Source: Eumeta japonica (taxonomy: Eukaryota; Arthropoda; Insecta; Lepidoptera; Psychidae). Taken from it: a DNA stretch of 64,000 bases. Positions within the stretch are counted from its first letter, which is position 1. Each line of letters starts with the position of its first letter. The notes under the pieces were generated by a model. That model was given only the letters and a program-made list of their open reading frames with translations. It was not told the DNA's origin and did no database searches. Location: assembly GCA_005406025.1 (NCBI GenBank), contig BGZK01001308.1, forward strand, positions 108,299-172,298, given 5' to 3'. Of this stretch, positions 37,966-51,500 are shown piece by piece. The translations under genes were made by a program, and so were the position numbers.

Positions 37966-39203
37966 TGGTTGTAGCCTAGTAGTAACATATATTTAAAAAC
38001 ATAATATCACATTAAAATTTATTTATGTGTATCGAACATCACACTGTTAGCACAGTTTATGTTTTATAATATAGTAGTTATACAAGTAGACTGATGAACC
38101 CGAAGGACCGGTTTACGCGTCGTGAGGCCGTGTCGTTTCGACGTCGGCCGCCGGAAGATTCTATAAAATGGGCGAACACTATTTAAGGCCACGTCGGTAT
38201 TGAGCCACTATCAAAGAAATATTTATATGTTGATCTTTATTTAACAAAGGAATCATTTTAATGCGGTTATGGTTTCTTTTTGTTATAGGTAAATAAATGT
38301 TCCAATGTATCGATAATAAGTTTCCCTTATTATCCAAAGTTTTCTTTCCAAAGTTTTCTATCATTAGGCTACTTGTTTTTTAATTTCCGCTAAGAACACT
38401 CTTAGTATTTAAAAATAATTCGTAAGACACATGTACTACATCGAGTAGTCGCAGCAAAATATTTTTCTATCAATAGATTTAACGTACGTATACCATAAAT
38501 TAAAATACAAATATAATATTACGTCATATATTATTATTTATATATGGTACTCCAAATCGGTTGATTTCCCGTACACTCGCGCAGGTTGACCTTAAAACGA
38601 AACGTCTTCCAGTCTTTCTGTTAGTGCGTTTTGTTATCGCTCTATAACTATTTTTTAATACGAATTATACGGTCAGAATATAAAGCACACAGAGACTATA
38701 ATAGTAAAGCGAATTGAAGAAAAATGAATATGCAATATAACATAATTTGATTTCGCATTTGATACCAGCCAAGTCTCTCTCTAAAATTTAAAACACGTTG
38801 AGATTTATAACAGTCATTCACAATGTGTGACAATTTCATGCAACAAGAAGAATTGAAATATGTGTTGATTGTAGGTATTTATGTGGGCTTATGACGTGGT
38901 TGCGGAGACGGGATCAGGTCTTAGATAGGGACTAAGATCGATACTGAAAACGAAACCCCGTGTAAACTACTAACTGAGAACGAGATATGATTTAGTAATA
39001 TCGGAAGCCGGACTAGCGTGTGAATGATAAAGTATTTATTCCGTTTTCAGACGAGCAAATCCGCAGACGCACAGTCAGTATTTATATGTGAGGAAAGTGG
39101 CTGTAGTTTATTATGTTAATTTATGAATTTAAGCCATTAGTTCAATTTACGAATTTAAAACCTTAAATTTGTTAATGGAACTAACGAATAACGACGACTT
39201 AAC

Positions 39204-40210
39204 CAGGGCCCGGTCTAGTGTGGGAAAGCCGGACAAATGTCCAGGGCGGCAAAATTGAAGGAGCGTCGGGCGGTTGTACAGAGTTCTCAATTTTCTGTCT
39301 AGGAAAGAAAAATCGTATTTTCGTGGTTTTTCTTATAAAAAAATACTTTAGCTACTGAAAATCCTTTCCAACCAACTCTTTCGATGTGTAATGATTTTTG
39401 AATCTAATATAAAAAGAAATTCTTCCGACATTTTTATCGATTTTACATTTCTGAACTGGCAACTTTTTTAGTTCCATATATATTTGGCGCAATGGGGATT
39501 CCTCACAAACGGTTGAGGATAAACGCAATTATTTCCAGTACTTTGTATAATATGATTCGGGGAGTACCCTTTTAACATACATTCCTACAATAAGACCCTA
39601 GGGGAAACCCTAAAATATTGTAACGAAATCCCAAAAATCTTAACGAAAATATATTGTTTTTTCATTGTTTTTCTGAAGCCTTTGGTATAGACGTTCTGAG
39701 CTAGAGACTAATTTCCATCACATAAGTGATATAGAATAAAAGTGCGAAATTTATGCAAAGTCTACAAGTTCTATTCTAAAATTTAAAAATGGCCTGAATA
39801 TTATCGTCTTAAAAGAACTTCCAAAAGATGAATTGTTAGAACATTATAAGAATCTGGAGATTATTTCAATCTACGAGAACTCATATGACATATATGCATT
39901 ATAACTTTCTTTGTACGTTTTTAAATGGGTAGTAATTTATTACCTTAAAGTTTTGAAATTTATTATAGTTTTGAGATTTGGACCAAATATTAGTATTGCG
40001 CTCAGGATTCTTTGAACTTTATCGGCAATAGTTGCAAACGGTGATACAAACTTTTCTAAACTAAAAGTAATAATAAAAAATTACTTAAGATCTGCCATGA
40101 CACTGAATAAGTTTTCTATATTGGCTATGATTTTAATAGAATATAAGACTTGAGACAATATAAATTTATCAGAAATTATGTAATATTTAGCAGAGCAAAA
40201 ACTACGAAGA
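39204..40210 (+). mobile_element. hAT-type transposon remnant, internally deleted
   Basis: It starts with a hAT-like end, CAGGGCCCGGTCTAGTG, and a GC-rich subterminal GTCCAGGGCGGCAAAA block. Plus-strand frames then give LKELPKDELLEHYKNLE and, near 39995-40135, ANGDTNFSKLKVIIKNYL, a decayed version of the hAT dimerisation motif (usual [18 protein letters not shown]), and a LAEQKLRRK end. The catalytic region is mostly missing. The right terminal repeat was not found. Confidence 0.75.
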
Positions 40211-42884
40211 AAATTATTTTAATTACGAGATAGATATTTATCTGAAAAAAAATGTTTTATTTGCCAATTTCATTATTTTTAAGAACAACTGATTGGTTTT
40301 GTAGCGTCACATAATTTTGTTTTTATTTACCTTAAAATTATAAAACACAATCTTCTATTCTTTTTTTTTAATACGTAACGTATGAACCTTAACTTTAATC
40401 AGTCTTAAATATTATTACTTACATACGTATGGATCGACATCATAACCAGTTTGATTCATTATTTTCAAGGTTTTTTTTTAATCAATGGGTCAAGATGTAG
40501 ACAAGATTAGCCTGACACAGGGGACAAGACAAAAGGGAAAAGAGGCAACGAGTCGAAACAGGTTGATTGTGATAAAATTGAAAGATTACCTACTACATAC
40601 TTATGTCAAAAAAAAAATGCAAAGCGTTTTACTAAACGTATTGTATGTCTGTTAAAGAATTCGCAGAAACAGTAGTTTTTGAGAATTCTTTAACAGCATA
40701 CATATACTTACATACATACACATACACACACTTATCAACTTCTGCATAAGTACTTGTTCAAAAGCCTCAGTCGATTAAAATATGTGAATATTTTACAATT
40801 TCACCAATTTCACATTATAATAACTTTAGGGCATGACAGCATACATTAATCCGAGTAACTTTTACTATGTACTCTCTTCAGAAATCGGCTATTCCAAACA
40901 TTTTAATTGAGCAGATATGAACGTACTGTATGAAAAACAGTTCATCACTTTTTTTTTTCGATCTCAAAAGAGTGTTCCTACTAAGAATTATCCCCTAAAG
41001 TAATTGTTCATAGTTTTGTTACTTCTTGTGTAACATCCCATCTTTGGCATAAGTGGCGTTAATTATTAAACATTAATTTGACATACTAAGTGGCTTTATT
41101 ATTACACATAATTAAAATATATTAGTTGCAACCCTCATCAGGATATTGTTGCAGTTGAATGTTTGAAACAGAGATAGTGTGAACAAGACGGAGAGACTTT
41201 ATCCAAATTATTTACATTCTAAAAAGTATTTTATTGGGTCAAAAGATGAACTTTAAAAGAGAAAAACTTTGAGATAACAGAAAATTAAACAAGCATAACG
41301 TAAGAATCTTGTAATGATGTAAATAGCAATGTGGCTCTTAACATTTAAAACTGAGATCTTTTAATTATTTCAAGGCAACAATACGAATTTATGGATTTTT
41401 ATCTTGACGGCCGTCGCATAAAAATGAAAGAAATAGTTTTTAGTAAGGGGTAGTTTATTTGTCTTGTTTATAATGTCTTGGTTTATCTTAATGTTAAAAA
41501 AAAGGACTCCAGAAAAACGTAAACATTACTTACGACGAGAAGACGAATAAGAAGTAATTACTTACAGTTTTAGTTATTTTGTGAATACACCAAGAATTTA
41601 TGCACTCCGCAATACATTACATCACAACATAAGACATCCAGAACTTCGATAGCACAACAGCAAAAAATGTAGGCTTTATTGTAAAGTATTTATACGAGAC
41701 GCCGGGCTAAGCAGCCGATCCGGTGTAAATATAAAATGTTACTACAGGCCTCTACTGAGCGGCCAAACCGCTAGGTCGAGAGTTGTGGTCGAGTCGGCGT
41801 CTTGCTTAAGGGGCACTGACTGTGCATTTGGTTGGCTTATATTAAAATTCATGTAAAGTTACCACATGTTCAAAGCGATAATAGACCCTTGCCTGCAACA
41901 TGCATTAACAAGCGTCTATTATGGTTTTCCGTGAATTGATACTTCATATAATAGAACAAAGCATTTATGGATTTTCTTAAGAACTTTGTTCTTATTACAA
42001 CGTCGAAAAGCTACACTGAAACAAGACAATCGATTTTAACGTAAAAGATTATATTTTATAGGTTCCCTCGCGATATTTATATCTTATAATTATGTATACA
42101 CGTTCTACATATATAATTGGTATAATTTTTCTTAATTTTACATTTATTTGGTAAAATTATGTTTGTTATATTTTTGGAGTTTACTCCTCAAGAATCGTTT
42201 TTTCATACTTGAAAATATAAACATTCTATTCACTAAAAATTAGGTTTTAAAGTATTCTCCTTCTAATTATTTTACAAGCCATACTTTAGGTAAATATTAC
42301 TAATTTCTTCATCGAGGTTATGATGTGATTCCTCATAATTTATTTTTATTCTTTAATTATAGAAAAAAGAAAAACAATATTCAGTTAGAAATGATTTTAT
42401 TTAATATTGCATAAATTGAATCCTGCACAACCTTTTTCAGGTGGAGCATTGCCAGGCATACGGGAAGCTAGTTGTACATTTCAGCAAGATGTAATTTTAT
42501 GTGACCAGATAGTAAATAATAAACTTCGTTGCGCATTTATCGCTTCACCTTAACGTCTCAAACGAGACACACCTCAACAGCCAAACAAGAGTGAGCGGTG
42601 ATCGAAGGTTCGCGGGTCCCGCATTTAAATATTAATATTGATCATATAACGCACGCGTCGCGACGTCGCCCAGCTCGCTTGTATATCTCAAGCTTACCGA
42701 TTTCATATTCCTCGCGTTTATAATAACGTTAATTAGCATGTACATATAATGCCGACCCAATTTTGTGTCTAAAGGCCTAGCGTTCCAAACGATATGATAA
42801 TTTCATTCGTCGATCAATCCATAAAAAGAAAAATAATTCCCTGTAAGTGTACCGTTTTTTTTCGTACTTAGAAACGAAAAAATG

Positions 42885-44290
42885 TCTCCTGGCGGCTGCT
42901 TCAGCAATTATTATGATGATAATAATGTGCATGCTGTATTGACTTGAAACTATCAACAGAGTTCTATTAATGCCACCTATCACCCAGTGTCAGCTGTTGC
43001 TGTTATTGTTGATGCTGATTGTTATCAAAGAACTGAATCCTGGTGGCTGATTCAGCAATTATTATGATAATAGCCATATCCATGATGAATTAATTCGAGA
43101 CTAGCATTGACAAAACTCTGGTCGCATTAAGTACAGCCCACTGTCAGCAACAGACTAAGAACTGACTTTTGGCGAATGCTTCAGTAATTATTATGTTTAT
43201 AACCATAACAATGCTAAATAGACTTGAAATTAGCATCGATACACCTCTCTTCGTGTTAACTATCGCCCACTATCAGCAAAATTTACGAACTGACTTCTAA
43301 CGGCTACTTCAGTAATTATTATGATAATAACCATTTTCATGCTGAATTGATATAATCTAGGATTGACAAAGCTTTATTTGTATTAACCGTCACCTAATGT
43401 CATCAACAAAATTAAGAACTAGCTCCTGGCGGCTGCTTCAGTATTTATTATCATAATAACCAGATACATACCCAAAAGACTTAAAACTAGCTTTGACATA
43501 GCTCTATTCGTTTTAAGTATCGCGCACTGTTAGCAACAAACAGAGAACTAAATCTTGACGGCTTTATCGGCAATTACGTGTATTATGATAATAATCATGT
43601 CCATTTTAAGTTGACTTGAAATTTGAATTAGGAGCGCTCTGCTCGTGTTAACTATCGCCCGCTGTCAGCAACAACCTAAAATCTCATTCCTAGGGATTAC
43701 TTCAAAATTATCATCATAAAAACAAAGTCCAAACTAAATACACTTGAAACTAGCGTCGATAGAGCTTTGTTTAATTTAACTATTGCCCACAGTCAGCAAC
43801 AAATTAAAAACTGACTCTTGACGGTTGATTTAATAACCAGTAGGATAACAAACATGTGCATGTTTAATTGATTTGAAACTAGCATTGACTATTCGTGCTA
43901 TATATCTGTGTCAGCAAAAAAACAAAGAACTGAATACTGTCGGATGAGTGAGTAATATTATGCTTATTACCATAAGCATCCTGGATTGACTTGAAATTAT
44001 TAGCGACAGAGCTCCGTTCGTGTTAACTGTCGTTTACTGTCAGCAACAAATAATAAGTGACTCCTGGTGGCTTCTTCAGTAATAATTGTAACAATAATCA
44101 TGTCCATGCTGAGTTGACTAAAAGCGAGCATTTATAGAGAACTTTTCATGCCATTATCCAGTATTTGCAACAAACAAAGAACTGAATCCAGTTGGATACT
44201 TCAGAAATTATTGTGATAACAAGCATGTGCATTCTGAATTTACTTGAAACTGGTATTAAAAGAGCTCTCATCGTATTAATTGTCGTAATT
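42885..44290. repeat. Degenerate tandem array, about 128-bp unit, 11 copies
   Basis: The block CCTGGCGGCTGCTTCAGCAA or a mutated form, followed by TTATTATGATAATAA-like sequence, GACTTGAAACTAGCATTGA and CACTGTCAGCAACAAA, recurs starting near 42888, 43038, 43167, 43295, 43423, 43552, 43687, 43815, 43933, 44061 and 44187. Spacing is close to 128 bases except the first, which carries about 23 extra. Copies are strongly diverged, so the array is old. It directly borders the hAT remnant at 44330-45861. Confidence 0.9.
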
Positions 44291-44329
44291 TAATTAAGTA
44301 AGTAAATAAGTAAAAGCGATTAAAAATTT

Positions 44330-45861
44330 TTGTACTATCTCCCACAACCAGAGTGGAGAGATGACATTGATTTTTCGAGCCAGAACTCTTGGTATCCATT
44401 TTCCAATTTTGTTTTTAATTCTTCATAGTTGTGAGTTCCACGAGTTCTTAACACAACTTGATATATTCATATTTAAAATATCCTGGAATCGGTCTGTAAA
44501 ATCACCATAAAGAGCGTCTGGGTATTTTACAGTAAGTAAGTGAATCTTTCTATTTTACCGATAATGCTGATAATGTCGGAAAGTGGTCGTATTCACCTCT
44601 TCCTAGATTTCGTTTGAATACAAGAAGTCTTCCTACAAAGACAGCTATGACATTTTTTGTTTTTATTAAATTCAACTCATCACCTTGCAGTTGTAAATTA
44701 ACGTAATTAAATATTTTAATAAGGTTTGTCAAGCGATGCCAATTTTGGACGCTATCAAGTTTACGCGCAGTTCATCGTATCTGTTTTCAAGAAAGTGTAG
44801 TACTGAGTCATATAGATTGAAAAAGCGATTCAAACAGCCTTTCGAGAGCCATCGTACATCGTAGCAAGCGATTATAGTCTTCATGGTTTTCACTATAAAG
44901 TTGCCCAAATAATCTGTCATTTAATGAATTGCTTCTTATCTTGTTGACTGCTCTAATAACGTTATGGAGTGACGCATGCAGGCGTTCATTAAAGTTATTT
45001 GCAATCAAATGCTGACGATGTATGTACAGCGACAATGTACAGCACATTTAGTACTACAGTACATTTAGTACTACTTGTTTTAAATGCGCATTGAAACCCT
45101 CATGACACCTCGTCATTGCTGGAGCACCATCTGTAGTGACTAACAAAGTATTTTGAATAGGAATTTCTTTCTCTTGAAAAAAAACGTGCATGGTATTAAA
45201 TATGGACTCTCCTTTTGTATCAGTTTCCAAAAATGTTGCAAATAATAACTTTTGACAAATGTTTTCTTCTTTTATGAATCGGACGTAAGCCAAGAGTAAT
45301 GCTTCGTTATTTGGTAAAGTTGATCCATCGAATTCAATGGAAAATTTGGAAGTCTTTTAGTACTCATATAATGATAGTTCAACGTATTTAGCCATTAGAT
45401 CGATTTTTCTTTGCACTGTATTATTACTCAAAGAATTTTTCAATGATATCTAATGACGTCTTATGATGAAGAACAGTTTCGATTATTTCTTTGAATGTCG
45501 GCGTAACTAATTCCTCACCAATTGTGTGCGGTTTTCCTGCTTTTGCGATTAATAACGAAATATTTTATGAAACTCATAGTCCATCATTTTCTTGTTTGGA
45601 ACACAATGCAAAAAGGTTTGATGCAGTTAGCTGTCTTAAATATTTCTTTTCAAGTTCTTGAAAATAGGATAAATCTTTGTCCTTTTTATCAGCATGTAAT
45701 TTATTTAAATGCTCTTGAAGCCTAGAAGGCTACATGACTTCAATTGAAAATACTTTTTGGCAAATTAAAGACATAGATAATACGTTTGTTGGATATTACG
45801 TAAATCCATATTTCAAATACTCAATGATGTACTGCCGACATTTCTCCTTAGTTTCAGACAT
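44330..45861 (-). pseudogene. hAT transposase with BED-type zinc finger (SCAND3/ZBED-like), broken
   Basis: Reading down the minus strand from an ATG at 45861: KCRQYIIEYLKYGF, a BED-finger region with PSRLQEHLNKLHADKK, then AYVRFIKEENICQKLLFA and TDTKGESIFNTM, TDGAPAMTRCHEGF, IHRQHLIANNFNERLHASL, VNKIRSNSLNDRLFGQL, VRWLSKGCLNRFFNLYDSV and LQLQGDELNLIKTKNVI. This is the full order of a hAT transposase of the type related to SCAND3 and ZBED proteins. Frameshifts and stops break it in at least five places. I could not define its terminal repeats. Confidence 0.9.
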
Positions 45862-48518
45862 TTTGCAATTCGCAATTTCAATACATCAACTTTTCAATCG
45901 ATTTGTAGAAAGTTATAAAACTAATGGCTATAATGATTTCTTTACTTTATCAATCACGTGCGAGTATTAATCACTGGCAAAGGAGACAAAAACAATAAGA
46001 CATTAGAAAAGCTATCCTTGACACTTAAAGATTTGATTTCGAGCACGGAACAACTTGTATGACTTTGTTTGTTTACGGTGCCCCGGTGCATTTGCCCTGC
46101 AAACGGGCTGTTACAAGTTTCTGTATTTTTGTCGAAATATGCTTGATTGCGTAAATCACATCTTTTTACCATCTTGCATAGACTTGTTGCCGACAATCCT
46201 AAATCGAATCAATTAGTTAGTTTATTAATGCATTATTAAATGTTTTAATGTTTATTTACGCTATAGTAGTAAGATAAACATCTTAGACAACTAGACAAAA
46301 TGTTTTTTTCATGAAAATAGATGTATTTTCAAATTATTCTATTATGTTATATTACTAATTAGTTGGATATAACGCGACCGTCTCTTTGACTGTCATAACG
46401 CCCCCATTTGCCTTTGGACCCGCTATCGCTTCCATGAAAAGCTTCAGTGATGCTGACTCCAACTCAAAAGCACCTCAAAGTCAGACCTGCTTCAAACACA
46501 TTTTTCGTATTGAACAGAATAATTAAGACAAATTGGAAAGTACATTTGATTGTTAAAGTTGAATAATACTTATAAGATGGAGTTATAGGCTAACTGCTAC
46601 ATTGACCTGAAGGATTTCGAGAAATCCTTAAGTCAAAATCCTGAAGTCCTTAATTCTTTGCGGCTTTTAGTAATGCTCACTAGATCTAAAAACGCCACAA
46701 AGTTAGATTAACTTTAAACGAATTTATCGTATTATTGAGAACAGTTAGGGAGAAGGTAAAACTACATTATGTTTTGAACATCCTAAAAGATATTGCTCAT
46801 CAATAAATAGTTATTTAAATATGTTTGACAGAATAAAATGAATGTTGACGTCAATAATTTTACAAAAAAAAAAAGTTGGTTGTATCAGATTATTATACAA
46901 TTTTTTGCTTCTTTCTTACTAAGTCGCTTTCCAATGAAATTTGCGATGAACGGTTTTCAGAAATTTACGTTTTGCAGTTATTAGTATAAATAGTAATAAA
47001 TTTTTGTTTTATATGTATATTTGAACTCATTATTTATAGAAGTAAACATTATTAATCAGTAAAGAGACATCTATAGATGTTTGATAAATTAGTTTATTCT
47101 TTAGATACTAATTATCATCGAAATTTTTAACATAAGAGTTTTTTCTAAATAACTTTCAAAACCCATAGTTGGATTTATTGGTTAGAAAGATTTTTTTTAT
47201 GTGTAATAGTAACCACTACTATTATCTAAAAAGAAATAATTCAAGTCTAGAGTTTAAAATAAAAATGTGTACGTAAATAAATTGCGTATATGCAACAATA
47301 ACTTATTAAAATTTTGTACATATAGATCCGAAAGCGCAAGCGCTCTAAAATATGCAAACTTAAAAGAAGAACATTTCCGGCCTGTACTTTGTAAATATTT
47401 TACAAAACCGAATAAAAATCTATAAATCATTGGAAAAATAGTAAAATTGCGATTTTTAAATTTTTTTTTCTACAAAAACATTATTTAACAATATATTCGT
47501 AGCGATAGTTGTAAACCATCAATCACAAATTAAATAAACCATAGAAGATAATTTAATAACAAAACAATAATTGAAAAACCTTATCATCACAAATTAGTAT
47601 GTAAGTTAAAAACATTCAAGTACTTATAAACGCAGCTTTTTATATATCCTTTTTGTTTTGTTGAATTTTATAGTACGTAGTTTTAGAGTTATCATTTTTG
47701 AACGTTCCTTGAAATTTCAATATGCTTCAATCAACATAATATTTAAATACACGGGAAAGCATGTCCAGTGGAAAAAAAAATGCAGTCATATAAAGAAAAA
47801 GAGTGCACTGCTGTTTTCGTTTTCGCTCTCATGACACTATCCCTATTTGTCCGCCGGATATGCTTGTCCATGGATATTTATTATGTCATTGACAGTATCT
47901 TTATTTTTTACATAATGTATTACAAATAATTATGCTTTTAATAACTTTATGTAAAAAAAACCAAGCTAAAACTATAGTCAAAACATTATAGTTTATTAAT
48001 TGTATTTTTAAATTAGTTATGTACAATGTGCAAACAGGAGCGCCATACATTCTTGAAACGTCTCCTTTTTAACACAAATGCTCGAATGTTCGTGTAAGGA
48101 CTTATATAATATAATCGTGCTAAAGAAACACTGACTGTCGCTTAATTTTTTTTTGAGTGGTCTATATAAATATCACTTTTTTTACAAATCATTCTTTCAT
48201 AACAAAAAATCTATAAAATGAAACATATATGAGAGTTGATCTCAAGTTTCCAAACCACATATGGACATATACATTATGGTATTTGTATCTTTCAATATGT
48301 TTTTAAAATGTAATGTTTTGAAATATATCTAGTTTCATAAAGCACTGTCTGTGATGATCTAAATTTTGACTTATTTAAGCTATCAAAGAATGCAAGGACA
48401 ATTTAAATAATTTGTGACAGCCAGCTGTCTATTTTGACAGTTCACTGCCTGGGTGGATTGAATTTTTTCGCTGAGATTAGTGAAAGTGAAAAATTATAAC
48501 ATTCTAAAATTGTTGTTT
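45862..48518. other. UBA5 upstream region
   Basis: AT-rich sequence with no recognised gene. The UBA5 promoter must lie in its last part. I see no convincing TATA box or initiator. Confidence 0.5.
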
Positions 48519-51500
48519 ATGATGTCTACAGTCGAAGAACTGCAAAAGAAAATTCGAGACTTAGAAGCTCGCTTGGCAGCTTCAGCAAGCGGAGATGCCC
48601 CAGTACGACAAAAAATTGAAATTATGTCCGCTGAGGTGGTAGACTCCAATCCGTACAGGTTTGTATAACATTTATTCTAGATTTTATTGACTAACTCTGT
48701 CGTTTTCATAAAGTGCCGCGGCTACTGTAGTGCATTTGGTTATCATGGTTTTAGGTTAGTACAAGTACTGTAACCAATTGCCTTTAAATTCACATTTAGT
48801 ATTTGTTTGTTAATTCATGACACATTTCTATAATTTTTGAAATGGTGCCTAATATATTAGCAGAGCTAGTGTGTGACAGTAAAGTCAGCAATTTGTAATT
48901 TGTATTTATATTTCCAATGTTATTAGACTGGCTTTTTTTTGTCTTAAATTCAGATATTTATTTGGTAACCTAGGTATATATAAATTACGATTTTTTAATA
49001 TCAACTTATATATTTCATTACAAGGTTAAAAAGACTTTTTGATTTCATAATGAAAAGCCACACGCAAAAAGTAACACAAGATAGAATTGAAATTAAAACA
49101 TTTAAGTAATAATAATTTTGTTGCATGAAGTCGACTTATGGCTCTTAAAAGAATGGGCATTGTGGAAGATTATGAAAAAATCAGAACATTGTCAGTAGCT
49201 GTGGTAGGAGTTGGTGGTGTGGGCAGTGTTACAGCTGAAATGCTTACTCGTTGTGGAATTGGCAAGGTTTGTAGATGTTATACATTATTAATTAAGTATT
49301 GTGTGTCATTTATTCCTCTTTATTTTTTGTATGTTTACTTATGGGCTACACTTGTTTAATAAAATCTTATCTTCTAAGTTACACAGGTATAATGGTAGCA
49401 GCCTAGTTCTTTGTAGATTTATAATAGATGTAGGTAATTAAATTTTTCCTAACCTGATTTTTAGCAAGAATTGAAAATTATCTCTTATTTTTGGTAAGAA
49501 AATTATTAGCTACTGAACATTTAGGCATTTAGAGTAGCAATGTTTAGTTAATTTTGTTAAAGTTTAAGTTAATTTATATATTTTTCCTTTCAGTTAATAT
49601 TATTTGACTATGATAAAGTAGAGCTTGCAAATATGAACAGGCTCTTTTTCCAGCCTCATCAAGCAGGACTCAGTAAGGTAGATGCAGCTGCTGCAACACT
49701 ACAAAATATAAATCCTGATGTCGCTATAGATGCATATAACTATAACATAACAACTGTAGAAAATTTTCAAAAGTTTATGGATACAATAAGGTAACATAAA
49801 TGCATTTTAAGATCTACATGTTAAGAAAATTCTTGGAATATTGTGTAAATATTGGTTTATCCTTTTTTTTTGATGAAATCTTGTTTTGGTGTTCCATATA
49901 TAAGGTCAGGGAAAAGTTTTTTCTTCTTTTATGTAAAAAATCCAAGATAACCTTTCATCATACTTTATTTTAATATATGTATCATTTTGTTCAACAACTT
50001 GTTGCTATTTTGTAGATAGTGAAATATTTCCATTATTATAGAAATTTTGGGACTTCTGATCAAATAAACTGTGACAACTAGTTTTGACAGTCCTCTCTTG
50101 ATGTTAACCTAACACTGCCTAAAAAATTCTGAAGAGACTGAAACAGGTGAAAATCTGAGGGTGCAAGGTCAGGGCTATATAGTAGATGTATTAACATTTC
50201 CCAACCAAATTCTCTCAATACTTGCTGAGTGGCTAAAAATATGTGTAGTCTGGTGTTATTATGGTGAAAAACCATACTTTACTTTTCTCTACTTCTCTCA
50301 TCAGCTGTTGGCAGCAGAGATCCAAATAGATGATTTTGCCCAGTGGTAAAAGATCATAATGATTAATGCCTTATTAAACCCTTCATACATATATAACATC
50401 ATTTTTTTGCAAATTAATCCGTGATTCGCTATAGTCTGTAGAGCTTACTTGCTTTTTGACCATGATCTTTTTGCACATTCTTGTCATAGGTCAGGGCTTT
50501 CCAAACTGTGCCTCACAATACACTGAGGCGTTGCAATATTGTCTCAGGGGCATCGCATGTCGATGTGACCAAGTTGAGTGAGCCACAGAGTACTTTAGTG
50601 AGCGCCTTGCGCATTCTGACAAACATCCTTGGCAGCGAGATCCGCCGCCGCGCGGTGGTGGAATACACCTGCCATTGCTACCGGCCAGTATATTCGAACT
50701 CCTATTTATATTTTCCCAATAATCTAGAGCAATATGACTGAGTCAAAAACCCTTTCCAGTCACCCACAAAATCAACACTTTCAAAAGAGGTAGAAGAACA
50801 ACTAATAGAATTGTCCTGTGATTCCAGCTTAAAGCTTCAATTCGACAAGGACAAACTGTTTGAATTTTGGATCTCTTTTTAATTTTATGCTTGTTTTGAT
50901 TTCTTTCTTATTTTCTAAAAAAAAATATAAATGTCCAAATAGTGTTTTTCTGATAATCTATTAATAGGCTAGTACTAAAATTGATAAATATTTTGGAGGG
51001 CTGAGTTGAGAGGTGTTGTAAAAAAATGGCAAAGTCCCAAGGGCGTTACAGTAAAAATAAGTTTGGGAAGCCCTGTCATAGATAATACATTTTTCATCAC
51101 CAGTAATTAATCTTTTCAAAAAGGTTCGGATTCATTATGTTTCAATAGAGAATCTTAAATGAATAAACAATTCTTTAGATTTCATTTTGTGTCTAGTGGG
51201 ACTCAAATAACGAGCTTTTTTTTGTATATCCACCTTTTTTTAAATGCATCAAAACTATTTTGTCTGTAAGAGGTTGGCCAGAGCGAGGTTCATCTTTGAA
51301 TTCATAATTAAGGAATAGCACAAAATGCTTGAACCAGTTTTATGCTCTTACCGACACTGCATTAGGTCCATAAACTTTACAAATTTTTTTCACGGCTTAC
51401 AAATTTTTCCTCTTTTTGTAATAAAACTTTAAAATGTATTGAATTTCTATGTTAGATTCATTCATTTTAGTGGAAAGAAAAACAATAGAAAAATGACGGA

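Larger units (their letters stand above)
34188..48518. other. Intergenic region between peroxidase and UBA5, about 14 kb
   Basis: No host gene recognised. An acceptor-like CAG at 34194-34196 precedes the peroxidase start, so an untranslated 5' exon and the promoter should lie further right. Compositional patches rich in CpG at about 38095-38180, 41690-41830 and 42595-42680 are candidates. The region otherwise holds transposase remnants (35.8-36.3, 39.2-40.2 and 44.3-45.9 kb), the 128-bp array and AT-rich sequence. Confidence 0.6.

Noticed and set aside
40649..40696. Short inverted repeat around AGAATTC
   Set aside because: Arms of about 16 bases without flanking structure are expected by chance in AT-rich sequence of this length.
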